From positions 62,001 to 126,000 of the forward strand of contig NC_019954.2 of assembly GCF_000328765.2 (NCBI RefSeq): 64,000 nucleotides of DNA, in the 5' to 3' direction. The notes under the pieces are model-generated. The model had not been told where the DNA came from and did not search any database. It was given only the letters and a program-made list of their open reading frames with translations. This document shows positions 45,327 through 52,747 of this stretch, one piece after another. Source of the stretch: Tepidanaerobacter acetatoxydans Re1. GTDB lineage: Bacteria; Bacillota; Thermosediminibacteria; Thermosediminibacterales; Tepidanaerobacteraceae. How positions within the stretch are numbered: position 1 is the stretch's first letter; each line of letters opens with the position of its first letter. Position numbers and translations under genes: made by a program.

Positions 45327-45350
45327 ACTATACTATAATAGTAGTATAGT
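45327..45350. promoter_or_regulatory. Inverted repeat upstream of the triple-XRE gene
   Basis: ACTATACT (45327-45334) and AGTATAGT (45343-45350) are perfect inverted arms around an 8-base centre that itself contains ATAATAGT. TATAAT follows at 45350. The candidate operator lies about 75 bases before the start on the minus strand. The remaining 45254-45595 carries the IS downstream flank, including a GTCAAGGGA/TCCCTTGAC hairpin (45470-45494). Confidence 0.55.
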
Positions 45351-45595
45351 ATAATCACAAAAAACGGTCAAGAAAAACTGAAAACATATTTTATAAGACC
45401 AGCTATTAAAAGTCAAGAGATAATTTAATTTATTTTGCCTTTGTGATTATAAAATTTCTGTCAGAACCCGTCAAGGGAAAAAGCATCCCTTGACAGAACC
45501 TGCCATAAATACTTATGTAAAATTAGGCAAAACAAATAAACCTAAATATAGAATAAAAAATTTAGGTTGTAAAAGCAGGTTAGTTTTTACCAATC

Positions 45596-46774
45596 CTATT
45601 TAATATCAGGCACATAGGGTTTGTTATCACGAAGGACTGCAAAGATAATATTACACATCTTTCTAGCGACAGCCCCAATGGCAGTTAAATGATGTTTCCC
45701 TCTTGCCCTAAGTGATTGATAATAGACTGACAGAGCTGGGTCTTTGAAGGCTGCAACAGTAGCAGCTAACCAAATTGCCCTACGAAGATATGGAGAACCA
45801 CGTTTAGAAATTTTAGTCTGTGTCCCCACAAAATCACCAGATTGTTTTACGGCTACATCAAGACCTGCATAGGCAACAAGTTGGGGTGCAGCTTCAAAAC
45901 GGGAAATATCACCAATTTCTCCGATAATAATAGCACCAAGAACATCACCAATACCTGTAATAGTAGTAATAACTGAATTGGTTTGGTGAAGGAGTGTAGA
46001 AATTTCAGTTTCAAGTTCTTTTAGCTGTTCTTCGATAAAATTAATTTGGGCAATAATTTGCTTAATTTGAAATGCAAATGCATCTTTTGCAAAGTTAATA
46101 CCAAAAGTATTAGTAGCAGACTCTTGAATTTCAGAAGCTTTTGAAATACCAAAACGTCCTCTACTAGCTTCGGATAGAAGTTTGGAAAGAGTCCCTGTAT
46201 CTATGGATAACATATCCTCTGGAGTAGGATATTTAGAGAGCAGCTCCCTAGAAGTTACTCCAAAGGTATCAGAAAAAAGCTTAGAGTATTCAGGGAAAAC
46301 TTGATCCAAAAGAGCAATACACTTGCGTTTCCAATCAGAGCATTCATCTACTAAAGCGAGACGGTATCTGGATAATTGGCGTAAGGCCATAACATCTTCA
46401 TCAGCTAAAGAAGTAGTGGAAAATTCACCGAAACGCATAATTTGAGCAATGATAAAGGAATCCTTAGAGTCGTTCTTAGTTTGCCTAATATACATCTTTC
46501 TAAATGCATCTGATTGAATAGGGTTAATAACATTTACAGTAAACCCTAGATCAATTAGATATGAATAAAGGCTAACCCAATAATGACCAGTAGCTTCCAT
46601 ACCAATAACAGTGTTGGAAGTATCAGCTTCAAATCTTTCAAGCAAGGCAATTAATTTATTGCAACCTACTTGAGAATTTGAAAAGGATATACTTTTATCA
46701 AGAAGCTTACCATTAGAATCAATAATAGAAGCTTCGTGGTTTTGTTTAGCAATATCAATACCAACATAAAACAT
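45596..46774 (-). CDS. IS110-family transposase (intact)
   Basis: This 392-residue protein starts FYVGIDIAKQNHEASIID, the DEDD RuvC-like start of IS110 transposases, continues with GMEATGHYWVSLYSYL and RQTKNDSKDSFIIAQIMR (second and third acidic residues), and has the C-terminal Tnp20 serine motif TGIGDVLGAIIIGEIGDISRFE and GSPYLRRAIWLAA. The full reading frame without stops suggests it is or was recently active. It inserted between the XRE gene and trxA. Confidence 0.93.
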   Translation of the reverse strand: MFYVGIDIAKQNHEASIIDSNGKLLDKSISFSNSQVGCNKLIALLERFEADTSNTVIGMEATGHYWVSLYSYLIDLGFTVNVINPIQSDAFRKMYIRQTKNDSKDSFIIAQIMRFGEFSTTSLADEDVMALRQLSRYRLALVDECSDWKRKCIALLDQVFPEYSKLFSDTFGVTSRELLSKYPTPEDMLSIDTGTLSKLLSEASRGRFGISKASEIQESATNTFGINFAKDAFAFQIKQIIAQINFIEEQLKELETEISTLLHQTNSVITTITGIGDVLGAIIIGEIGDISRFEAAPQLVAYAGLDVAVKQSGDFVGTQTKISKRGSPYLRRAIWLAATVAAFKDPALSVYYQSLRARGKHHLTAIGAVARKMCNIIFAVLRDNKPYVPDIK

Positions 46775-46799
46775 AAAATCACCAGCTTTTAATATATTT

Positions 46800-46962
46800 A
46801 CAGATAAAGTCTAGGACCTCTCTACTTTACATGATGCAACCTCGTTAGATATTCAGTAACTTTTGTACTATCCAGCTCATTCGCATATGGATGTAAAGAA
46901 GAGGCGTAACCCTTGAAAAGGAAGACTAGGCTTCAAGGAGGAAAACTACGACCTCTATCTGT
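46800..46962 (-). ncRNA. Candidate bridge RNA of the IS110 element
   Basis: The 163-base non-coding stretch upstream of the transposase start is bounded by ACAGATA (46800-46806) and TATCTGT (46956-46962), which can pair. Inside, CCTTGAA (46911-46917) and TTCAAGG (46932-46938) form a stem with a 14-base loop. GACCTCT occurs twice (46815, 46950). Position, length and stem-loops fit the bridge RNA known for IS110-group elements; not folded or aligned. Confidence 0.45.
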
Positions 46963-47047
46963 ACAATTATTATCTCACAAGAATAGTGAGATAGAAAAGA
47001 AATATAGTTTTTAAACTATGACTTTATTATACGAGGAGGAAATTCAA

Positions 47048-47362
47048 ATGAAACCATTGACTATTACAGATGATAACTTTGCTCAGGAAGTACTTCAAGC
47101 AGAAGGAAAGGTACTTGTGGATTTTTGGGCACCATGGTGCGGACCTTGCCGGATGATGGGACCGGTCATTGATGAAATAGCTGCTGAGTATAGCGACAGC
47201 TTGAAAGTAGGCAAACTCAATGTAGACGAAAACCCCAAAACTGCATCCAACTATGGCGTCATGAGTATTCCCACACTCATCCTTTTTGAAAATGGCAAAG
47301 TAGCAAAAAAATTGGTTGGCTTTAGACCTAAACAGGAACTAGTAGCTGAAATCGGGCTATAA
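47048..47362 (+). CDS. trxA: Thioredoxin
   Basis: This 104-residue protein has the active site DFWAPWCGPCRMMGP, the cis-Pro segment MSIPTLILFENG and normal thioredoxin length. The ATG at 47048 follows GAGGAGG; upstream in-frame codons are not part of the family. It reduces protein disulfides in the cytoplasm. The intact IS110 sits upstream, so its promoter region may have been changed by the insertion. Confidence 0.95.
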   Translation: MKPLTITDDNFAQEVLQAEGKVLVDFWAPWCGPCRMMGPVIDEIAAEYSDSLKVGKLNVDENPKTASNYGVMSIPTLILFENGKVAKKLVGFRPKQELVAEIGL

Positions 47363-47383
47363 AATTCAAAATGTGAATAACCT

Positions 47384-47446
47384 ACTCCCTTTATGGCAGA
47401 CAGCTGAGAACGATAAAACTGTCTGTACATTAAGGGAGTTATTTTT
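47384..47446 (+). terminator. Rho-independent terminator after trxA
   Basis: ACTCCCTT (47384-47391) pairs with AAGGGAGT (47432-47439), and inner CAGACAG pairs with CTGTCTG. TATTTTTAT follows. Confidence 0.8.
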
Positions 47447-47575
47447 ATAGGTTCAAAACATAAAGCATATTTGAAATAAAAATATCCCTTCTCTATATAG
47501 AGCCCGTATATATAGATATAGCAAAGGGGAGATTTATACAATGCATTTTGCTATATTAAAATTTTTAAAGAATAA

Positions 47576-47605
47576 TTGACATAAGCATGTGAAAGAATAT
47601 ATAAT
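47576..47605 (+). promoter_or_regulatory. Sigma-A promoter of the zinc transporter operon
   Basis: TTGACA (47576-47581), an 18-base spacer and TATAAT (47600-47605) lie 43 bases before the ATG of the substrate-binding protein. Confidence 0.7.
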
Positions 47606-47617
47606 ATAAAACGCAAA

Positions 47618-47632
47618 TGCAAACCTTTTGCA
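47618..47632 (+). promoter_or_regulatory. Candidate Zur/Fur-type operator
   Basis: TGCAAACCTTTTGCA is a perfect 6-bp inverted repeat with a 3-base centre, located just after the -10 box. A Fur-family regulator gene is the last metal gene of the same operon, so metal-dependent autoregulation is likely. Confidence 0.55.
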
Positions 47633-47647
47633 ATTGGAGGAATTAAA

Positions 47648-48562
47648 ATGAAAATAGCAAAATCATTTTTAGTGTTATTATTAATCTTATCTATATCAGT
47701 TCTTACCACAGCTTGTTCTAACAATAGTCAGGTGGTGCTACCCAACCAGCCTAATGATCAGCAAAACAGTCTTAAAATCTACACCACATTTTATCCGCTG
47801 TATGATTTCACCAAGAAGATTGTGGGCGATAATGCTCAGGTGGAAAATCTCATGCCGGCAGGAGTCGAACCTCATGACTTTGAACCTTCGCCCAAACAGA
47901 CGGCGATGATTTATGATGGTGATATATTTATCTTTTTAGGTGAAAGCATGGAGCTATGGGCAAAAAAAATGGCAGGAGATTTGGATAAAAAGGGTGTTGC
48001 TGTTGTAGAAGCCGGTAAAGGCCTCATAGAGAACAATGATCCGCATATCTGGCTCGACCCTGTAATGGCCAAGGAGATGGCACAAAAGATTTTTGACGGA
48101 GTTGTCGCAAAAGACCCGGAGCACAGTGAAGTATATCAGGAAAATCTTAACAACCTTATGCAAAAATTCGATGAGCTTGATAAAAACTTAAATGAAATAA
48201 TATCAAGCAGTTCTGAAAAAAACATAGTAACATCACATTCCTTTTTAGGTTATGTGGCTCGCCGCTATGGGCTTGAGCAGACAGCTATTACCGGCCTTTC
48301 GCCGCAGGAAGAGCCATCGCCGAAGAAGATGGCAGAGCTGGTAGAGTTTTGCAAGGCTAAGAAAATAAAGTATATACTGGATGAACCGGGGGAAGTTTCC
48401 AAGCTTTCACAAACACTTGCCGATGAAATCGGAGCAGAAATTTTAATTATAAATCCCTTGGGAACCCTTCAACCGAATGAGGTAAAAGCCGGAGAAGACT
48501 ATTTTTCTGTTATGGAAAAAAATTTAGAAGTATTAAAGCGAGTGTTGAGCTATGAGCAGTAA
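47648..48562 (+). CDS. znuA: Zinc ABC transporter, substrate-binding lipoprotein
   Basis: This 304-residue lipoprotein has a signal peptide ending in the lipobox VLTTACSN. Metal-ligand residues of the cluster A-I family can be traced: His in MPAGVEPHDFEPSPK, His in NDPHIWLDP, His in VTSHSFLGYVARRYG and an acidic residue in KYILDEPGE. GGAGGAATT lies before the ATG. No long His-rich loop, so zinc or manganese cannot be fully told apart; Zur-type context favours zinc. Confidence 0.85.
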   Translation: MKIAKSFLVLLLILSISVLTTACSNNSQVVLPNQPNDQQNSLKIYTTFYPLYDFTKKIVGDNAQVENLMPAGVEPHDFEPSPKQTAMIYDGDIFIFLGESMELWAKKMAGDLDKKGVAVVEAGKGLIENNDPHIWLDPVMAKEMAQKIFDGVVAKDPEHSEVYQENLNNLMQKFDELDKNLNEIISSSSEKNIVTSHSFLGYVARRYGLEQTAITGLSPQEEPSPKKMAELVEFCKAKKIKYILDEPGEVSKLSQTLADEIGAEILIINPLGTLQPNEVKAGEDYFSVMEKNLEVLKRVLSYEQ

Positions 48563-49379
48563 TAGTTTATGTGCGGGTTTTGGAAGGGTATATGACGGTG
48601 AAGCCGGTGATGATATGGAGGATATCATTGATACATCTAAAATCAAAGACAATGAGGTCATAAGCCTTAAAAATGTCGATTTTTCATACAATGGTACTTT
48701 AGTCTTAACAAATATAAATATTACAGTTGAAAAAGGCGACTTTATAGCGATTCTCGGCCCAAACGGTTCGTCAAAGTCGACCTTACTTAAGATTATGCTG
48801 GGATTGCTTACTCCTAAAGCCGGAGAAGTTAAGATATTCGGACAAAATGTCCGGCATTTTAAGGAGTGGAGCAAGATTGGCTATATATCTCAGCAAGCTG
48901 CAAATACGAATACATCCTTTCCTGCCACGGTGGAGGAAATAGTTTCATCGGGATATTACACAGGATTCGGCAGGTTGTTTGATAAAGCCGAGAGAAAAGC
49001 AGCCACCGGCGAAGCCCTTGCTGCGGTAAAAATCACAGACCTTTCCAATAGACTAATTGGTCAGCTTTCAGGCGGACAAAGACAGAAAGTATTTTTAGCA
49101 AGGGCGCTGGTTAAAAAACCGGAGGCTCTTTTTCTCGATGAACCTACAACCGGCATTGATGCAGTCTCGCAGCAGGAATTTTACGAAATGCTTGCCAAAC
49201 TTCATAAAAACCGCATGACAATTGTCATGATAACCCATGATATTGACGCAGCCATAAAAAGAGCTACAAAGGTTGGCTATATGGAAGATGGCAACATAAA
49301 TATTTATGAAAATAATGGGAACCTTTCCGGAATTTTAGCGTCTAGATTAATAGGGGAAGGTGCAAGGGGAAGAATATGA
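48552..49379 (+). CDS. znuC: Zinc ABC transporter, ATP-binding protein
   Basis: This 275-residue ATPase starts at ATG 48552, overlapping the znuA end; ATG 48615 would give a shorter form. Walker A is GPNGSSKST, with Ser in place of the usual Gly before Lys; the signature LSGGQRQKVFLARAL, Walker B LFLDEPTTGID and H-loop MITHD are normal. It energises metal import with the membrane partner that follows with a 4-base overlap. Confidence 0.88.
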   Translation: MSSNSLCAGFGRVYDGEAGDDMEDIIDTSKIKDNEVISLKNVDFSYNGTLVLTNINITVEKGDFIAILGPNGSSKSTLLKIMLGLLTPKAGEVKIFGQNVRHFKEWSKIGYISQQAANTNTSFPATVEEIVSSGYYTGFGRLFDKAERKAATGEALAAVKITDLSNRLIGQLSGGQRQKVFLARALVKKPEALFLDEPTTGIDAVSQQEFYEMLAKLHKNRMTIVMITHDIDAAIKRATKVGYMEDGNINIYENNGNLSGILASRLIGEGARGRI

Positions 49380-50188
49380 TGTATATCCTTAGTTTTGATT
49401 TTATGCAAAGAGCCTTTATGGCTGGAATCATTACAGCACTGCTGGCATCAGTTATGGGCGTTTTTATTGTGTTAAGGCGCATGTCCATGGTAGGCGACAG
49501 CCTATCTCACGCAGCATTGGCAGGAGTAGCTGGCGGCATGCTTGTAGGGATTTATCCGTTTTACGGTGCTTTGATTTTCTCGGGTGCTGCCGCCGTTTTA
49601 ATAGAAATTATAAGGTCGGCCTTCAGTAAATACGCAGAGGTGGCTTTGGCAGTGGTATTATCCGGAGGGATGGGCCTTGCGGTAGTGTTCATAAGTATTG
49701 GAAAATCCTTTAATGCCGACCTGATGTCATATTTATTCGGCAGCTTAGTGGCTGTTTCATCCCAGGATCTTCTACTTATTGCAATATTAGGTTTCATCAT
49801 AATGTTTTCTATGATATTATTATATAGGGAACTTTTTTCCATTACATTCGATGAAGAAGCAGCAAGGCTTTCCGGCATACCGGTTAAAGCGGTCAACATG
49901 TATTTCACCCTTATGACAGCTCTGGTAGTAGCCTTATCCATTCGAGTGGTAGGAGCCTTGCTGATATCGGCCTTAATGGTCATACCGGCTGCTGTTGGCA
50001 TGCAACTAGCAAAAAGCTTCAAATCGACTTTTATTATAGCCGTTGGGGTAGCGATTTTTTCTGTTGTATCCGGTCTTTATACATCTTTCATATTCGATTT
50101 GGCCCCTGGCGGAACCATAGTTTTGATTGCTACAGCCATACTAATGATTGTACTTTGTGTAAAGGGGGCTGTAAAGCAATGGATGTAG
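49376..50188 (+). CDS. znuB: Zinc ABC transporter, permease
   Basis: This 270-residue membrane protein has about 8 hydrophobic segments and the ABC-3 family motifs (VLRRMSMVGDSLSHAALAGV; RVVGALLISALMVIPAAVG). ATG 49376 overlaps the ATPase stop. It is the channel-forming partner of the binding protein and ATPase. Its 3' end overlaps the regulator start by ten bases. Confidence 0.92.
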   Translation: MMYILSFDFMQRAFMAGIITALLASVMGVFIVLRRMSMVGDSLSHAALAGVAGGMLVGIYPFYGALIFSGAAAVLIEIIRSAFSKYAEVALAVVLSGGMGLAVVFISIGKSFNADLMSYLFGSLVAVSSQDLLLIAILGFIIMFSMILLYRELFSITFDEEAARLSGIPVKAVNMYFTLMTALVVALSIRVVGALLISALMVIPAAVGMQLAKSFKSTFIIAVGVAIFSVVSGLYTSFIFDLAPGGTIVLIATAILMIVLCVKGAVKQWM

Positions 50189-50601
50189 AAGAACTTTTAA
50201 AAAAACAGCGGTTAAAGGTGACTCCGCAGCGCAAGGCTATCATCAATGTGCTTGAAAGCTCTGATGGTGTTTTAAGTGCCCAAGATATTTTCACTGAAGT
50301 TATCAAAATACTGCCAAACATTAATTTTTCAACAATATATCGAAATCTTGATTTGCTGCTTGAAAGAGGAATTTTGTGTCGAATTACTCCGGAAAGCGGT
50401 GGAATTCTATACGAACTTCGTCGCGAGGAAGGGCACCACCACCATGTAATTTGTAAAAAATGTGGAGCGTCAATTCCCCTTGACTACTGTCCGATGGGAA
50501 ATATAGAAAAGGAACTTAGCCGTAAAGGCTTTACCCCGACGGAACATCGATTTGAGATTTACGGCTATTGCAACAAATGCAGTAAAAAAATAAAGGAGTA
50601 A
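50179..50601 (+). CDS. Fur-family metalloregulator (Zur-like)
   Basis: This 140-residue protein starts at ATG 50179 after AAAGGGGG. The winged HTH (RLKVTPQRKAIINVLESSDG; LPNINFSTIYRNLDLL) is followed by the metal-binding C-terminal part with HHHHVICKKCGAS and a second CNKC pair. Context with the zinc transporter suggests Zur, though Fur or PerR cannot be excluded on motif alone. Confidence 0.85.
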   Translation: MDVEELLKKQRLKVTPQRKAIINVLESSDGVLSAQDIFTEVIKILPNINFSTIYRNLDLLLERGILCRITPESGGILYELRREEGHHHHVICKKCGASIPLDYCPMGNIEKELSRKGFTPTEHRFEIYGYCNKCSKKIKE

Positions 50602-50616
50602 AGGAGGTATTACACA

Positions 50617-51336
50617 ATGAACCGGCTCATAAAAAGACTTCTGATACTTATGCTGGTTACGATTTTAATACTTGCCGGCTGTGCTAAAGAAAATGACAGC
50701 AAACCGGTAGTATCTCAACCGCCAGATACCTCTTCCGTCGGTAATGAAAACGAACCTGTGCCCAATCAAGCAGCATCCCCCGATGAAAATATCGGTGATA
50801 CAAATAGCAATTTGACTGATGAAAATGCAGACAGTGAAACAATGTTTAAAGTGCAAGACTCAAAGCAAATTCAAGGATGGAAAGAACTCATAGTTAAAGA
50901 TTATGCTTATACTACCGAAGATTGGGAATCATATTCCTTTCGCGAAAATAGTCCGATTATCTCATATTCGCTGAACTTTCCCGGCAACTGGAATGTGGAT
51001 TACAGCATTTTTACCGACGAAAACGGTGCAAAAGTAGCTGAACTGCTGCCCACGATAATTATGAAAGAAGGTCAAAGCCTGTTGGATAATTGGGAGCCAA
51101 ACAGCGAGTGTGAATTGATATCTCGTGAAAACATAAAAGTCGGGGATCTGACCGGCGTAAAAATAATACTGAAGTCTTATCCATACGGCGGAGATATCGA
51201 GATGTGGTATCCGCATACCTACTACCTTACCGACGGCAAACAAGTATTTATTATGAGCTTTTACGCGCTGGAGTTAGATTCAGAAGAACAAGAACTATTC
51301 GATAAAATTATAAAAACATTCCAATTCTTAAGTTGA
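50617..51336 (+). CDS. Lipoprotein of unknown function
   Basis: This 239-residue protein has a lipoprotein signal (RLLILMLVTILILAGCAK). A low-complexity linker (about 25-70, rich in Pro, Asn, Asp, Glu) leads to a domain (about 85-239) with YSLNFPGNWNVDYSIFTDEN and DLTGVKIILKSYPYGGDIEM, reminiscent of PsbP-like or other small extracellular beta domains. Follows the regulator with its own ribosome site (AAAGGAGG). Not obviously metal related. Confidence 0.65.
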   Translation: MNRLIKRLLILMLVTILILAGCAKENDSKPVVSQPPDTSSVGNENEPVPNQAASPDENIGDTNSNLTDENADSETMFKVQDSKQIQGWKELIVKDYAYTTEDWESYSFRENSPIISYSLNFPGNWNVDYSIFTDENGAKVAELLPTIIMKEGQSLLDNWEPNSECELISRENIKVGDLTGVKIILKSYPYGGDIEMWYPHTYYLTDGKQVFIMSFYALELDSEEQELFDKIIKTFQFLS

Positions 51337-51407
51337 ACATTAAAATTCAGGGCAAAAAGTAAAGGGCTATTAAATGTTACATAAAAGCCCAGCATAACAA
51401 AAACCCA

Positions 51408-51461
51408 AAGCCATGCATATAAGCAAAAAGCTATCTTGCTTATATGCATGGCTTATTTTTA
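51408..51461 (+). terminator. Strong rho-independent terminator before the CRISPR locus
   Basis: A 17-bp perfect stem (51408-51424 with 51438-51454) with a 13-base loop, followed by ATTTTTAT. The rest of 51337-51740 (404 bases without a gene) is AT-rich; the segment around 51590 has a purine-rich AAGGAGGAG without a following frame. Confidence 0.85.
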
Positions 51462-51740
51462 TAAGAATCAAATATCAGTTGCCCATATCCGCAAGAACAG
51501 ATTTTAACACCAAAGCCAAGATTCCAAGTTAAAACTTAGACCATAAAATCTCCCATACCAAAATTAACTAATAACTCAGATAAAAGTCCTTTTTTAAGGA
51601 GGAGTTTTTTGGAAAAGGTGGAATATATATAAAAGACAAAAAATCACAATGTTTGATAAAGTTATTAATTATTTTAGCACGGAGAAAATAAAACACAATT
51701 ATTGTCGATTTTAAAATACAAAAATAATGGAGGTTAAAAG

Positions 51741-52481
51741 TTGAGACAACAAATTTACTTTTGGCCAGAAAACGGTCAGTACCTAACATTGCCTATTCAC
51801 TATAATCATATAGTGCAGGCCGTGATATATGATTCACTGGATGAAGATATCAGTAATTTTCTGCATGAGAAAGGCTTTTCTTATGAAAAAAGATCCTTTA
51901 AAATGTTCGCCTTTTCCAGACTTATGGGCACCTATGAAATAGATAAGGGAAAGGAAAAAATCATATTGCAGAAGCCGGTATCGCTAGTAGTAACATCGCC
52001 TTACAGAAATTTTTGCACATCACTTGCCAACGGCCTCTTGCTCAAATCGACTGTAAGGTTGGGAAATACAAATATGCAAGTTACGAATGTCTCTTTTGCA
52101 AAGGATATGATTTACCAAGATAAAATACAAATAAGCACACTATCGCCTATTGTCGTCTATAGCACTTTGATGAGGCCAGATGGCAGGAAATATACCTGCT
52201 ATTTTGAACCTGGAGAAAAAGATTTTGATGAAATCATGGAAAAAAATCTTCGGAAAAAATACATAGCATTTCATAAAACAGAGCCTCCTGAAGGGAATGT
52301 AAAATTAGAACCTCTAAGACAGCCAAAACTTTCGATAATAAAATACAAAAACACAATAATAAAAGGCTACTCAGGAAGATTTATCCTTTCAGGTCCCGCT
52401 CCTCTCCTACAAATAGCAGTAGAAAGCGGTCTAGGCAGCAAAAACAGCCAAGGATTCGGGTGCGTGGAGGTGGAAGGATAG
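51741..52481 (+). CDS. cas6: CRISPR-associated endoribonuclease Cas6
   Basis: This 246-residue protein starts at TTG 51741 after TGGAGG. The ferredoxin-like RAMP fold and the C-terminal Gly-rich loop (ESGLGSKNSQGFGCVEV) are characteristic of Cas6. It cuts the pre-crRNA at repeats of the array at 59.5 kb. It has its own upstream region; a hairpin and a new promoter separate it from cas8b. Confidence 0.9.
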   Translation: MRQQIYFWPENGQYLTLPIHYNHIVQAVIYDSLDEDISNFLHEKGFSYEKRSFKMFAFSRLMGTYEIDKGKEKIILQKPVSLVVTSPYRNFCTSLANGLLLKSTVRLGNTNMQVTNVSFAKDMIYQDKIQISTLSPIVVYSTLMRPDGRKYTCYFEPGEKDFDEIMEKNLRKKYIAFHKTEPPEGNVKLEPLRQPKLSIIKYKNTIIKGYSGRFILSGPAPLLQIAVESGLGSKNSQGFGCVEVEG

Positions 52482-52516
52482 GTATTAAATAGGTATTAAA
52501 ATAGTTTCTGTTAAAA

Positions 52517-52551
52517 AAGAAGTGAAGAGCTTAATTAAGCTCTCCCTTCTT
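52517..52551. terminator. Hairpin between cas6 and cas8b
   Basis: AGAGCTTAATTAAGCTCT (52526-52543) is a perfect palindrome extended by AAGAAG/CTTCTT. The T run is on the minus-strand side (reverse of AAAAAA at 52513), so it would work best against leftward transcription. Confidence 0.5.
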
Positions 52552-52672
52552 AAACCCTTATAGGTATACTAGAATTGTAACAATAAAATCATATATTTCA
52601 ATTCCCTTTAGGGCAATTAATTATACATATTATATAATACTAATAAAAAAAATTAAAGCTTATTAAAAATTA

Positions 52673-52701
52673 TTGACAATTCTTGATATAAAGTATAAAA
52701 T
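52673..52701 (+). promoter_or_regulatory. Sigma-A promoter of cas8b-cas7-cas5-cas3
   Basis: TTGACA (52673-52678), a 17-base spacer, TAAAAT (52696-52701), 46 bases before the cas8b start. Confidence 0.65.
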
Positions 52702-52747
52702 ACATATTAAGATAACAATAAAAACATATTAAAAGGAAGTGCTAAAA

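Larger units (their letters stand above)
45539..46962 (-). mobile_element. IS110-family insertion sequence (approximate limits)
   Basis: The element comprises the transposase, a downstream hairpin (AACCTAAAT at 45539-45547, ATTTAGGTT at 45560-45568) and an upstream non-coding region to at least 46962. IS110 elements lack terminal inverted repeats and target duplications, so exact ends cannot be read from one copy. Confidence 0.6.
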
